A DNA stretch of 64,000 nucleotides from Centrapalus pauciflorus (lineage: Eukaryota > Streptophyta > Magnoliopsida > Asterales > Asteraceae), in NCBI GenBank assembly GCA_020465985.1, contig JAANYP010000383.1:1642734-1706733 (forward strand), read 5' to 3'. Under the pieces are notes generated by a model. That model did not search any database. It had not been told where the DNA came from and saw nothing but the letters and a program-made list of their open reading frames with translations. Below are positions 11,136 to 24,535 of this stretch, one piece after another. Each line of letters starts with the position of its first letter. Within the stretch, counting starts at the first letter, position 1. Both the position numbers and the translations under genes were made by a program.

Positions 11136-11446
11136 TTAATATTGAAAAAACCTCATAAACTTTCCTTAGTTTTGTGATTAAGGCCCTAAACGTTTTTCTG
11201 ATTGTTTAAGTCCTTTAACTATTTTTGTCTTATTCAAAAAACCACACTATCTTAACATGTTTTAGCGATTAAGTCTCTAAACTTTTTGTTTTATAGGTTG
11301 TGTTTTACCTAATCATCCGGTAGTCCGTCAAAATTATATACTTTTGAATAATACAAAAATAGTTTAGTGACTTAAACAATCGAAAAAACAGTTTAGGGAC
11401 TTAATCGTGAAAATGATAAAAATTTATATGGTTTTTTCAATATTAA
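11136..11446. mobile_element. MITE with about 105-bp inverted repeats
   Basis: TTAATATTGAAAAAACC at 11136 is mirrored by GGTTTTTTCAATATTAA ending at 11446. Inside each end the text TAAGTCCTTTAACTATTTTT / AAAATAGTTTAGTGACTTAA continues the inversion over roughly 100 bp. No ORF. Confidence 0.75.
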
Positions 11447-11938
11447 ATAAATTAACTATAATAATTACATATTATATATATAACAATTACGAACGTGCGT
11501 TACTTTTACGCTATATTAAGCAGGCTGCCAGACAGCTCAAACATACGAGTAAGCAGCTGACTTATTTTATTACTTTATATATATTATATAGGATTTTTGT
11601 TATTCTGTCATAACTTTTGATATATTGTATTTATCAAATTTTGAATATATTATTACGATCACATTATTCTTGTCTACATTCTGATATAAATGTTATCGTC
11701 GGAACCATTTTCGTTAAACATGCAGGCGTGCAGCTGCTTAAATATATGATTTTATATATAATATATGATTGTTTTGTTGTTCTATTAAAACGTTTGTTAT
11801 ACAAATATATCGTTATGATCACTTTCCTTTAAACTACATTTTAACATAAAATTTTATTTCGTCTCAAGCTATTTTAAAATGAATTTTTTTATTATTATTT
11901 AGTTGATTAATCGATCGAACTCTTTCGTTCACCGAATG
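11447..11938. other. AT-rich DNA, nothing recognised
   Basis: Segments here resemble 12430-12900 (for example TTGATATATTGTATT and TATAAAATTTTATTTCGTCT, compare 12684 and 12758), so this may be an old local duplication or tandem element now split by the hAT MITE. Confidence 0.4.
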
Positions 11939-12421
11939 TAGGGGTGTAAACGAGCCTAGCCGAGCCCGAGCCCATTTAAGCTCGAGCTCGGCTCGTTTAA
12001 AAGTATCAGGCTCGAGCTCGAGCTCGGCTCGTTTCGAGCTTTGTATGTAAAGCTCGAGCTCGGCTCGTGAATAATTTTTCGAGCTCCGGCTCGGCTCGTT
12101 TATTATAAATTTTTAATTGTTTAATAATCTTTTTATATAATATATATAAGTTATTATTTTTAAATATTTATATTTGTATGTATATATATTATATATGTAT
12201 TACTTTTTAAAAATTATTTATATCTAGGCTCGTTTAAGCTCGTTTAAGCTCGTTTAGGCTCGCGAGCTCGACATGTGAAGCTCGGACTCGAGCTCGTTTA
12301 TTAAACGAGCTCGAATTTAGGCTCGGGCTCGGCTTGGGCTCGTTTAAATCAAGCTTTTTTCGAGCTTTTAACGAGTCGAGCTCGAGTAGCTCACGAGTAG
12401 GTCGACTCATTTACACCCCTA
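11939..12421. mobile_element. Non-autonomous hAT element, GAGCTCG-rich
   Basis: Terminal inverted repeats TAGGGGTGTAAACGAG and CTCATTTACACCCCTA are flanked by a perfect 8-bp duplication ACCGAATG (11931-11938 and 12422-12429), diagnostic of the hAT superfamily. Both subterminal regions are filled with GAGCTCG/CGAGCCC palindromic motifs. No ORF. Confidence 0.92.
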
Positions 12422-12899
12422 ACCGAATGGTAAAGGTAGCTGGCTGGGAGATAAACGACTAATTTTTTTATTACTTTATATATGATATATAACATTTTTG
12501 TTTTCCTGTGATAAACTTTGATATATTATATTTTATTAAAATTTGAAAATATTATTATGATCGCATTATTTTAATCTACATTCTGATATAAAATTTGTTA
12601 TCGTCAAAACTTTTATTAGGCTGACAACTAACTAATTATTTTATTTCATACATAATAATATAATTGTTTTATTTCTGTGTTGTAACGTTTGATATATTGT
12701 ATTATACGAAATGACAAATATATCATTATGATCGCCTTCTTCTTTTCTACATTCCAATATAAAATTGTTTTTCGTCTCAACTATTTTTAGAATGACAATT
12801 TTTTTATTATTTAGTTGGTTGATCAATCACATTCTTTCCATTTATAAATTTCACGATCGGTAGCTAATGTTATTTTATTATTTTAACGTAATATATTTA

Positions 12900-12950
12900 T
12901 AAAAATACAATGTATGATCCCGCTGCAACGGGCAGGTTACACATCCCTAG
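12900..12950 (+). mobile_element. Helitron 3' terminus
   Basis: CCCGCTGCAACGGGCAGG forms a short hairpin, followed 20 bases later by CTAG (12947-12950) and a T. Hairpin plus CTRR followed by T is the Helitron 3' signature. I could not find the matching 5' TC end. Confidence 0.55.
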
Positions 12951-13249
12951 TTTAGTTACAAAGATTGATAATTAAAATTAAAAAAAAAACTATAAAAATA
13001 AGAAAAAAATTCTCTTCAATTTGATAAGAATAAAGTGTTTGTGCCTCTTTCTTTGGTTCGAAGCAGCAACCCAACAACCAGAGGAATTAAAAAATAAATT
13101 TGTTCAAAAATTTAAAACTGAAGGGTTGGCAGTGGGCTGGACTTAGTGGGCCAAGGGTGTCCATATGCACTTCAGCTACTTCGATGGGCTCGCCCCTGTA
13201 TAGGACCGTAGGAGGATACTACTACTTCCCTCGTTGATATTGTTCTTAT

Positions 13250-13902
13250 AGATTCACATCAACCGGATTTTAACCGAGTGATTTTTTTTACCCAAAAAAA
13301 ATTAGTTTTTTAATAATCGGTTCGGATTAGCTTTTGGATTCAATAAAATTTAACCGGTTTCGAATATAAAAAATCAGATTTTTCATAAACCGGTTATAAA
13401 AAAAATCCACTTTTTTTTTTTAAATTTTAGGCTCTCAATTTGAGTTTGATTAATTTCTTATCATCTTTTGATACATCTTTAATTTGGGCTTTCATTTTAA
13501 TTAAATTGGGCTTTTTTAATTATTTTAAAAATTATACATATATTACTTATAAGTTTAAAATTACACTATAATTAAGATAATAAATCTCCAAACAAATATA
13601 GTTTTATTCCAATCAAACATGTTTTATATTATATTTGATTATAAATTCAAAAATAGTTTAAAATTATAAAACTAGTTTAGCCCAAAATCGTTTTTTTTTT
13701 TTTCCGGTTTTTAATCCGGTTTTTTTTATAACCGGTTAATTATCCGGTAAAAAATCCGGTCTACCCAATAAAAACGAATCCGGTTAAAAAACAGTTTGGA
13801 TAAATCTGATCCGGATAAAAAAACCTGTTACATAGAAACTGGTTTCGAATCGTATTCAGATCAAAATCGGATAGTCAAATTTTTTGTTCACCTCTAATTG
13901 TT
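13250..13902. mobile_element. hAT-like non-autonomous element rich in CCGGTT motifs
   Basis: The right end GTTCACCTCTA and a weaker left end TAGATTCACATCAACCGG fit hAT-type TIRs. The flanks ATTGTTCT and ATTGTTGT differ by one base over 8. Both subterminal regions carry ACCGGTT and ATCCGGT repeats. Borders are approximate. Confidence 0.5.
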
Positions 13903-13939
13903 GTGACAATGTGATTCCTCCTCTCGTCACATAAAAATT

Positions 13940-14690
13940 CAACCAAATGAAAATAAATAGTTGTATACTTTTTTTATTTAAATATATAATAATCTTATCT
14001 ATTTTTTTAAAAAAAAATTATTATTTAAACCTCGTAATCTATCTATTGTATATAATAAAGAAGAAAATCAAATCTCACGTGTCAGATCATCGTTTCATCG
14101 GAGAAGATAAATACAACTTATTATTAACTAAACAGATAAATTATAACTTACTATTTTTAAAAAGATAATACACTCTATTTTTTTAAATCTACATATAATA
14201 AAAGTTAAATGAAATTTATTATCATTATAAAATAAATACATTTTATTTTTTTTAATCTATAAATATTAATTTATAGTAAAATATATAAGTATTATTATAT
14301 AAAACTAAAATTTCAATTTATAGCAATTCATCGAAAAAAATAAATACAACTTATTACTAAAAAAAATACAATTTATTATTTTCAATAATATAAATACATT
14401 TATTATTTATTAATTTATAAATAATAAAAAAGAAATATATTTTATTATGTTTTAAAAGATAAATACACTATTATTTTCATTTTATAATTATTAATTAATT
14501 TGTAATAAAAGATATAGTTATGTATAAACTAACATTCGTATCTATCAAATTTAATAAAATCAGAATTTTTATTTATAGTATGTTTGAACTTTTGAATTTA
14601 AAAAAGAAACAATAAATGAAATTTTGTTTACACTTCATCAACGTTTGTGGATTAAGAAATTCATTATTTCTAACTTTTTTAATGAAATTA
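13940..14690. other. Very AT-rich DNA related to 54744-55007
   Basis: A Helitron-like beginning (TCTATCTATTGTATATAATA at 14038) is followed by AAGATAAATACAACTTATTA and similar phrases that recur at 54745-55000. It is probably a decayed Helitron family; no terminal hairpin is seen. Confidence 0.35.
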
Positions 14691-14694
14691 AAGG

Positions 14695-15471
14695 GGTGTT
14701 TAATAGCACTTATCAGGCTCTGATAAGAGGTAACCTATTATTCGGTAAGAGTTTAATACTGATAAGTGCGTTTGATATAAATAATACATAAGAGTAAAAA
14801 TTCTCTTATCATGTCTTTATCTGGATCAGTTTTGATATGCTTCTTATCACCATCTATGTATATCAAACGCACCCCTACCCACCCCCACCCACCTTACCCC
14901 TCAACCTACTCACCCTACCCCTACCCTACCACCACCCTATCCCTACACCATTACCCTACCCTACCCCTATCTTACCTCACCCCACCCTCAACCTACCCAC
15001 CCCTATCCTACCCCTTACCCATATTTATTATAACGAGAAATATTTTAACATTTTTTGATAAATTTTATTATTTTTCAATAACATATCTATATGACTTATA
15101 AACTTTGGTTATTTGAAAGTTAATAAACGTATCCTTATAAACTTGATTATAATTTATAAACTTGAATTGTAACTTGATTCTTGAAAGCATGTTGGTTATA
15201 TGTTTCTTAAATGCATTTATGTTACTTGATTATAACTTATAAACTTGAATTGGTTTCTTACTTGAATGTTGTTAATTCTATTTGAATATTTTTAATGTTT
15301 ACATGAATATGTAAAATTAATTAAAAAAAATAACAGAATTAGATAATTCATAAAACAAATAGACTTATTGAATTCTTTTATCAGACCTCAGTATCTTACC
15401 TGGACCACCTCATCAATCAGAACTGGAATAAGATATCAGACAATTTACCTCTTATGCAACCAAACAACACC
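14695..15471. mobile_element. Tourist/Harbinger-like non-autonomous element
   Basis: The left end GGGGTGTTTAATAGCACTTA with GATAAGAGGTAACC is mirrored by TTACCTCTTATGCAACCAAA and CAACACC at the right, with TAA next to both ends. The inner left part carries its own small inversions. It encloses a C-rich CCCTA tract. No transposase. Confidence 0.55.
14868..15022. repeat. Degenerate C-rich CCCTA/CCCAC repeat tract
   Basis: About 150 bp almost free of G on the plus strand, built from CCCTACC, CACCCAC and CCCTAT units. It is not the plant telomere repeat (CCCTAAA); units are irregular. The proline-rich frames across it are not genes. Confidence 0.8.
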
Positions 15472-15784
15472 TAAGATTCATAACATTGCATAACTCATAC
15501 TTTTTATTAACTTTAAACATCATTCCAGACTTCAACCAATAAACATAATATATACAATAATTTAAATTTCAAGCGAGACAAATGGAACCTTAATAGTTCG
15601 TGCTATAATTTGAGAAATATATAGTTAAAATAGGAATGGAGATAAAAATTCATATAAAATATTCTTAAATTTTTAAGACTTATAAATTTTATTGTAAAAT
15701 GAAAACGACAGGTTTAGCATGGCTTATGAGTTTGTTTAGCGTGGCTTCTTTTATTATGGGCAAATTCTAAATCAAAATCATGAA
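15472..15784. other. AT-rich spacer
   Basis: No gene. Ends at the 8-bp target duplication ATCATGAA of the next hAT element. Confidence 0.4.
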
Positions 15785-16042
15785 CAGGGTCGTTCCTATC
15801 GTTTTTGAGGCCTGGGACAAAATTTTATAAAGAGCCCTCTAAACATGTATGTATATATAGCATTTAAAGATTAAACAAAACAACCATGTAAAAATGTACG
15901 TAAATATCACAATCAAACATCTAGCAAAACAAGTAAACTACTAGTATTGTTCTATGTATTAGAGGAAAAAAATGTTTGGGCCCTCTTGGTTGTTGGGTCC
16001 TGGGCAGTAGCCCATGTTGCACACCCCGATGGGCCGGCTTTG
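15785..16042. mobile_element. 258-bp hAT MITE
   Basis: CAGGGTCG at the left and CGGCTTTG at the right resemble the common plant hAT terminus CAGGGCCGGC, and the element is bracketed by a perfect 8-bp duplication ATCATGAA (15777-15784, 16043-16050). The right part, GGGTCCTGGGCAGTAGCCCA, is a small palindrome. No coding capacity. Confidence 0.85.
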
Positions 16043-16050
16043 ATCATGAA

Positions 16051-16514
16051 TAGAGGATTTTTGAGTGAGGAACCATAAACAACTAACTAAATCATCGATA
16101 TAATATAATGAATCAAACTTATATGACAATTGAGTCCACCACATGGACTGCTTAATGTTTATTATTCAGCTAGTCAACGGACTTTTTCCTCCACACGACC
16201 AACTCCCAACTCCATTCCCACTGGCATAAAACCTTTTGTTACTATAATCATGAATTATATTAACTTAGAACATTATTATCCTACAAATTAAATGAGAAAT
16301 TTGTAACGGAGCATGCAAATAAACCGATAAATATATACTTGGATTCATCAGAGGCCTACCAGGCCGGTCAGGCCAACCCCTGTTATTTTACACATATTAT
16401 GTGCATGTGCTTCCATCAAAAGAAGCCACGCAAAACATATATTACACAATGCATTTTATTAATTGCATAACGAATCCGTGACTCAAAACATGTAACATTC
16501 GATACATGTCTCGA
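16051..16514. other. 3' flank of glycine-rich gene copy 2
   Basis: 16320-16440 repeats the 3' flank of copy 1 (AAACCGATAAATATATACTT, GAGGCC motifs, CTTCCATCAAAAGAA). The rest shows no feature. Confidence 0.55.
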
Positions 16515-16953
16515 TTAGTTTTGAGTTTGTTTGTAAGCAGTTGCCTCTTCAAGCGTGCTGCAACACTTGCACCCTTTGTAACGTCCACCGCCACAGCAAC
16601 CATACTTGCAACCATATCCACCGCCGTGATGGCCGCCTCCTTTGTTGTATCCTCCACCTCCACCGCCATGATGACCGCCTTTGTATCCTCCGTGTCCACC
16701 ACCGCCCTTGTATCCTCCACCTCTGTTGTATCCTCCGCGTCCATCAAGCTCACCTGCATCATATATTCCATGTTATATACTCCATATATAATTTGCAAGG
16801 TACTCTTTTTATTAGTTTTTCTTGAAAATATAACATAAATTAAAGAAAGAATAAAGAATTGATCGACTTACTGTCAGCCGTAGCGACTTGAGAGGCAACG
16901 AGAAGAACAACAGCACAGGCTAGAGCAAGAAGAAGGAAGGTTTTTGGAGCCAT
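16515..16953 (-). CDS. Secreted class II glycine-rich protein, copy 2 (two exons, about 106 aa)
   Basis: Exon 1 is 16872-16953 and exon 2 is 16515-16753, minus strand, separated by a 118-bp GT-AG intron at the same phase-1 position as in copy 1. Exon 1 encodes MAPKTFLLLALACAVVLLVA then SQVATAD, a clear signal peptide. Exon 2 begins ELDGRGGYN like copy 1, but the middle is shorter and changed to Lys/His-bearing units (GGYKGG, GGHHGGG). The C terminus CKYGCC, CKCCSTLEEATAY and KQTQN is nearly identical to copy 1, so the Cys-rich end is the constrained part. Signal peptide plus Gly repeats plus six-cysteine tail matches the WAK-ligand type of glycine-rich protein; function is inferred from family. 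Confidence 0.9.
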
Positions 16954-17160
16954 ATTTGTTTGTATAGAAGAGGAAATAAATGGAAGGAAGGATGAGGAAA
17001 CTGGTGTTATAATGTCGCTATTTATAGAAGGAATATGTGCATGGATAGATATGCATGAAAATTTAATTCTGAAAATTATAAATGGTCCACTTATTGGTTG
17101 GTTGCCTGGTGAGGGCCAATGTTTTATTTTTTTCGACAATTTGCATTTTGCAAACCTAGC
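16954..17160 (-). promoter_or_regulatory. Promoter of glycine-rich gene copy 2
   Basis: CTATAAATAG (reverse complement of 17018-17027) lies about 65 bp from the ATG. A conserved AAGGATGAGGAAACT block lies at 16988-17002, and upstream boxes near 17090-17130 match those of copy 1. Confidence 0.65.
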
Positions 17161-17500
17161 GGGTGTCTTTCCCACTTTCATATTTTTATACACATCAGCG
17201 TCATGTCAGATGTTCTCTCTCCGCATTTCTTACATTTCTAAGTTGAAAATACCCAAGTTTCCAACATTTCCATCTTTCTTAAATTCTTTTATTAAAAGAA
17301 TTCGTTTTAATTAATAAACCAATTAAAACTAAAATATTTAATTTTATAAATATTTAAAACAATTACATAATTAAAAATTAAATATTACCTAATTAAAATA
17401 AAAAATGCATAAGAATAAATAGGAACTAAAATACAAAAACCAAATAATCATAAAAAAAACACAAACTAGTCGTCAAAATTTGATATTTAGACAAGTACAA
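17161..17500. other. AT-rich spacer
   Basis: A small palindrome CTTTTATTAAAAG (17286-17298) is the only structure I see. Confidence 0.35.
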
Positions 17501-17795
17501 TATATTCCACAAGATTTGATCGAAAGTAATTGTGTGTTTTTCGATTATGGATCCATCACAATAAAAATAAAATGAAAGTAAAATAGTAAAATGGAATATA
17601 AATTGAGAGGTATATATATAGATTGATATTTGTGGGAGTGAAATATATGAAAAATAGTGTTTTTATAAAGTAAAAATAAAAAATAAAAAATAAAAGAAGC
17701 CGTGGAAAGACGAGCGGGCCGAGAAGAAGTGTAATGAAGCCCCGCCTGTGTAGCCGGTTCGGTGTGACGAGGTGAAGAGGGTACTCCCTTCTCTC
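17501..17795 (-). mobile_element. PIF/Harbinger-like element, 5' part, second copy
   Basis: Read on the minus strand it starts GAGAGAAGGGAGTACC after TTA, then has a GC-rich segment with CACCTCGTC, an AT-rich leader and TTTATTGTGATGGATCC, matching the copy at 3351-3706. The ATG (17554-17556) is followed by only two codons and a stop, so the ORF is destroyed. The inner border is approximate. Confidence 0.6.
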
Positions 17796-17992
17796 TTATC
17801 GTCTACTGCTCCATCGTTATTCCAATATATTTTTCTGATTTTGAAATGACTAATACAGCCAAATTGTACAAACTTTGAATAATTGCATATTAATGGTTGA
17901 TAATGACATAATGAATTGCGGTCGCCATCAATTAATATTTTGGAAACTTAATATATATATAAAAATTACCAAGAAATGTAATATAAAATACG

Positions 17993-18251
17993 AAATTTGA
18001 CAATAAAGGTGTTGTAAATTTTTTTAGGTCGAGAAAGTAAACTTAAAATTTTATTTTGACCGAAAAATGACATAAATATCAAATTTTAGGCGAAAAAAAA
18101 AAATCAGATCTTATTCTTTTACCAAAAAAAGGCTCATAAAATTAAATTTTACCTTCTTAATTGGTCATCAATATCTTTTCTCGACAAAATTGAATTTTAT
18201 GTTACCTTTTTTTGGCCTAAAAAATTTCACATTACCTTTATTGTCAATTTT
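17993..18251. mobile_element. MITE with about 85-bp inverted repeats (TTGACAATAAAGG ends)
   Basis: AAATTTGACAATAAAGG at 17994 is mirrored by CCTTTATTGTCAATTTT ending near 18252. Inside, TTTTTTTAGGTCGAGAAAGT and its counterpart GGCCTAAAAAATTT extend the inversion. No ORF. Confidence 0.7.
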
Positions 18252-18600
18252 ATATAAACTGTAAACTCAAGTTCTATCTGGTATTATATTATAGTAGAAA
18301 TGTAGAATACTGAAGTCTCATACTAAATGTAAATGTTTATCATGATAAATATTATATTTTTTTTGCAAAAGTGCATTAGTATTGACCAGTACATATAAAT
18401 GCTATATTTCATGCATAAAATACAATATTCACGTGTTTAAAAATGCATTATCAGTTCACATGTTATATTTTCATGCATAAAATACATATAAGGTTGGAAT
18501 CATTGCAAAACCTTAATTTAGTACAGAATTTGTAGAACAATCTACACCATAGGATTATAATGTAACATTAGGGATAAGATAATAAATATACAATTAACAT
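18252..18600. other. AT-rich DNA, nothing recognised
   Basis: A repeated phrase CATGCATAAAATACA (18410 and 18472) is visible, but no borders. Confidence 0.35.
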
Positions 18601-19064
18601 TAAATTAAGGGTAGCCCACCAAGTTTGACTACTAACTTTGACCATTACTTCGACGTTATTGAACATGTGCAATCGGGATTTATTGTGTTTTTAGTCATTG
18701 TTAACCCTTTTGGTGACAAACCAATATTGATGGTACTAAACATGTTCAATCGTGATATATGGTGTGTGTGTGTGGTAGATGAGTTTCATTTTGGTGATAA
18801 GCCAAAATTAATGGTGTGTCATCGTTGCACATGTTCAGTGTGGGTGTAAATAATGATATTAACTGAAATATAGATTTTTATGGGATACATAGAATCTTCG
18901 ATTCTAATTTAAAATTTTCAATACCAATTTTACCTTCAACCTACTTAACGTGGGAAAGAATTTTAAGCAAAATTTATATTTTATTTAATAATTTTAATGA
19001 TAAATGATTGACTATAAATGGTTCCCTGATATCTCAGTCTAACATATATGGTACACCATTGATC
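18601..19064. mobile_element. One-ended relative of the CATGTTC-rich TIR element
   Basis: The right end at 19036-19064 (CAGTCTAACATATATGGTAC, ACCATTGATCTTGAA) matches the terminal repeat of the element at 55018-58074, whose right end has CAGTCTAACATGGTACC and GTTGATCTCGACC. The interior also has ACATGTGCAATCGGG and ACATGTTCAATCGTG motifs. I find no left end, so the start is approximate. Confidence 0.5.

Positions 19065-19157
<93 letters not shown>
19065..19157. repeat. (TA)n microsatellite
   Basis: About 45 TA units between two transposon-derived segments. Confidence 0.95.
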
Positions 19158-19160
<3 letters not shown>

Positions 19161-19830
19161 CGAGAGAGTATCATTCATTTTGCATTGCATCAGATGGTAA
19201 CATTTTTTTAAAAAAAAATATTCATGTTTTAAATAAAATTAGAAAGATGATATGTAAATTTCACATACATTCAGAGCTTCTAACTCTTTAAATATGATGT
19301 GAACGTACACTTACATAAATTTGCATATATGTGAAAACATACATTTATGTGATGCATGATTTCATGCACTTAGATTTATATATCATCTTTGTAATGTTAA
19401 TTAAAAACATGTTTTGGAAAATCAGGAATTTCTTGGTCTTTCCTTCCTCATCTCGGCAGCTCAACTCTCATTTAGGCTTAATTCAATGCTGGTCTTTTTA
19501 TTGGATTATTTCTCGGAGGAAGCTTCACAAAAAATTGAATTGGGGTCATTGGTTACTTGATCTTCTTTCTTAGGTTTTCTAATAGGATGTTTTATTTCAT
19601 GGTCTTCACTTTGTATTATGTTTGGTGTTGTTTTGTTTGTTTTTGTTTTCTAGCTTCTTGTTAAAAAATTTTCTTGTTAATATATTTTTTTTGCTGTTGT
19701 TCAAAAAACAAAATTTAAAAATATGTTTATAAAAAAAATTTCAATTTTTTTTTTTTAAGAGTGATACCTTTGAGTAAGCTGTATTATAAGAGGTACCCAC
19801 TTAACTTAAATCTTATCTTATATATAAATA
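19158..19830. mobile_element. (TA)n-bordered CAGCGCA-family element split by a LINE
   Basis: The left part (19158-19413; GATGGTAACATTTTTTT, TTTCACATACATTCAGA) and right part (19727-19815; AGTGATACCTTTGAGTAAGC, AGAGGTACCCACTTAA) are the two halves of the family seen intact at 23250-23614. A LINE fragment separates them. Confidence 0.6.
19414..19713 (+). mobile_element. 5'-truncated LINE (L1-type) 3' end with target duplication
   Basis: The start of the insert translates WKIRNFLVF and, further on, NWGHWLLDLL, resembling the C-terminal end of plant L1 reverse-transcriptase proteins (the IWKxRN...VF and W..W motifs). It ends in an A-rich tail (CAAAAAACAAAATT). It is flanked by TTAAAAACATGTT (19401-19413) and TTAAAAATATGTT (19714-19726), a 13-bp duplication with one mismatch. 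Heavy 5' truncation is typical of target-primed reverse transcription. Confidence 0.75.
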
Positions 19831-20089
19831 TATTTGAACACTTAAAAATGACTCCATATACAAAATTAACAACAGGCGACAAGTTATTGACTTATCACGT
19901 ATGTAGCAAAAATGGATTTGGTCACTGCGTCTATTCATATACTAATATATTATCTATTACAATAAAATTATCGATAAGCAGGAGGGCCACATTCATTAAT
20001 GTATTCATGTCTACTCAACCAAACACTCAAAAACAAAAGAAGGCCAAGTATTCCAATTTATATGGATGGCCAGGATACGGGAATAAGAA

Positions 20090-20395
20090 TCTATCTATCT
20101 ATCTATACTATTAAAAGAGTAACTAAATGCCACATGGCATGCTCTCATTGAATTTGCCACATGGCATGCTCTCATTGAATTTGCCACATGTCGCTCTCTC
20201 ATTTTGCCACGTCATTTACTGATTTTGTTTTTAAATTTTAAAGCAAATCAAATTTATGTAAATCTAATATGGATTAATTTAATAACTAACTAACTAAAAT
20301 TAAGCAAACTTTATTATTCATATAATTATTATATTATACATATATAAATATCAATTTCTAAAATTAACACATGTAATACATGGGTAATAACCTAG
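20090..20395 (+). mobile_element. Short non-autonomous Helitron (306 bp)
   Basis: It starts TCTATCTATCTATCTATACT after A and ends with the hairpin ACATGTAATACATGGG, then CTAG (20392-20395) followed by T. TC...hairpin...CTAG inserted between A and T is the Helitron signature. The left end has a duplicated CACATGGCATGCTCTCATTG unit. Confidence 0.85.
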
Positions 20396-20449
20396 TTATG
20401 GATAAAAAAGTTAATTACATCAGAAGATAATCTATTGTTACTGTTTTTT

Positions 20450-20845
20450 CATTCTGGATAACATACTAAAATTTTTATTATTTGAGGTAACATACTTTCT
20501 AAATCAAGACAATAAATGTAATCGAATTGAAAGGTAAAAATTACTGACATAACAGTTTCCTTATCCAGTTATCAATTTTTTTAATTTCTAATATTGCTTA
20601 ATTATTTTTAAGTTTGCTCAAAATAACAATGTATTATCAAAAAGTCATTTTAAATTGCACAAAATAGTGCACATAATATAACAATTAAACTGTCATTTCT
20701 GTAAAAAAAATTCTGACTAGACAAAAAAACTATCACGTTAGTAATTTTTATCTTTCAATCTGATATAGTTAGATTGATTGACTTGATTAGAAAGTATGTT
20801 CCTGAACTTGACCAGAAAATTCGGAACCTCAATTTTTCAGAATGG
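20450..20845. mobile_element. MITE with about 100-bp inverted arms
   Basis: GTAACATACTTTCTAAATCA with GAAAGGTAAAAATTACTGAC on the left is mirrored by GTTAGTAATTTTTATCTTTC and TTAGAAAGTATGTTCC on the right. Outer borders are approximate and no duplication is evident. Confidence 0.5.
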
Positions 20846-20959
20846 ATTAAACAACGTATTATCAGGTTTGGGTCAACGACCAGGGAACCAATCCACCTCC
20901 CGTTCCAATAGTGTATATTTTTTGTAAATTATCTTATATAAACACACACACACAATATA

Positions 20960-21660
<701 letters not shown>

Positions 21661-22636
21661 AACATATATGTGTATAAATTTTTCGAAAGTAACGTTTCAA
21701 ACAATAGATTTTTTTATATTTTTTACCTAATCTATCTATTCTATTAAAAGAATAACTAAATCGCCATTTGTCACTTAACTAGAGTGCCAATTGGCGTAGC
21801 CTCCATTTAACACATGTAATTCATAATTTTTTAATTTAAATAATTAATTTCAATTAATTATAATACCTATATTTTAGGGATCCTTTTAACAAATCTGAGT
21901 TAATTAACTCTCTTTTCAAAAGTTAATATACGACACTTGTAAAATGAAAATTTCGATTTCTATGGATTGAAATTAAATTCTTAATAAAGCTAACAATTTT
22001 TTGTATCTCAATTAGGTATTTTTATTAAGAGTAAAGGACATTTTTGGTCATTATGGTTTGATAGTTTACCCGGATTCAGTTCCTTAACCATAATAAGGTC
22101 AAAGTTCATCCCTATTTTGCTAATTTTGTGCCCTTTTAGTCCCTCGTCCGTTAAACTTAACGACACAACCGTTAAATTTGTAAGAATGACATTTTTACCC
22201 TTTTCATTGAGACGCTTTTAGTCCCTATGATTTTATTATTTACCCATTTATAGTCCAACATTTATTTTATTTTATTTTATCTTTATAATTATATTATTTA
22301 TAGATATACTTAATTCATTATAAACACACTTATTTTATTTATAAATATAGCTATGTTTTAATATTTTATTTACATTTACGATTGTTCGTATTTTATTAAA
22401 ATTTAACTTTTATTTTAATTTAAATATATATTTCTTTACTAATTTATTTAAAATTCATCTTATTTATTAATTTTAATTTTTATAATATTATTGTTGACAT
22501 TTATATATGTAATTTTGTTAGTTGTGTTTAAGTAAATATAATATCGTCGATATTTTCCTCTCCAAAGTCACTATTTTTTCAAGAATTTTCCAACCTAATC
22601 AATTATCAACACATAAATTATATTATATGTGTTGGC

Positions 22637-23658
<1,022 letters not shown>

Positions 23659-24535
23659 ATATTTTCAAGTATCTTCCAATGTCATTATTTGTTCAAATAT
23701 TCACATATGTATATAATTTATGTGTCGATAATTGATTAGGTTGGAAGATATTTGAAGAAAAATGGTAACTTTGGAGAGAAAAAATATCGACGATATTATA
23801 TCTACTTAAACACAACTAACAAAATAACACATATAAATGTCAACAATAATATTATAAAAATTAAAATTAATAAAGAAGATGAAGTTTAAATAAATTAGTA
23901 AAGAAAATATATAATTTTAATTAAAATAAAATTTAAATTTTAAATAAAATACAAACAATAGTAAATGTAAATAAAATATTAAAATATAAGTATATTTATA
24001 AACAAAATAAGTGTGTTTATAATAAATTAAGTATATCTATAAATAATATAATTATAAAGATAAAATAAAATAAAATAAATGTTGGACTATAAATGGGTAA
24101 ATAATAAAACCATAGGGACTAAAAACGTCTCAATGAAAATGGTAAAAATGTCATTCTTACAAATTTAACGGTTGTGTCGTTAAGTTTAACGGACGAGGGA
24201 CTAAAAGGGCACAAAATTAGCAAAATAGGGATGAAATTTGACCTTATTATGGTTAAGGGACTGAATCCGGGTAAACCATCAAACCACAAGGACCAAAAAT
24301 GTCCTTTACTCTTTTATTAATTATAAATAAAGTTACGAAATTAAACTATGCTTTCCCTAATCAATATATGGACATAATCTATAATGTTTAAACTTAATAA
24401 CGAGTCATATCTTTTTCATAATATTTCAACGTTTGTACTATTTATTATCGAATTTTATAATTATTCTAAAACTTATAATTTGTTAAATAGTTATTATTAA
24501 AATAAATCCGTATATTATACGGGTAAATAAACTAG

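Noticed and set aside
14811..15101. Proline/tyrosine-rich ORFs over the CCCTA tract; also considered an interstitial telomere
   Set aside because: Low-complexity translation; units are not CCCTAAA and are irregular.
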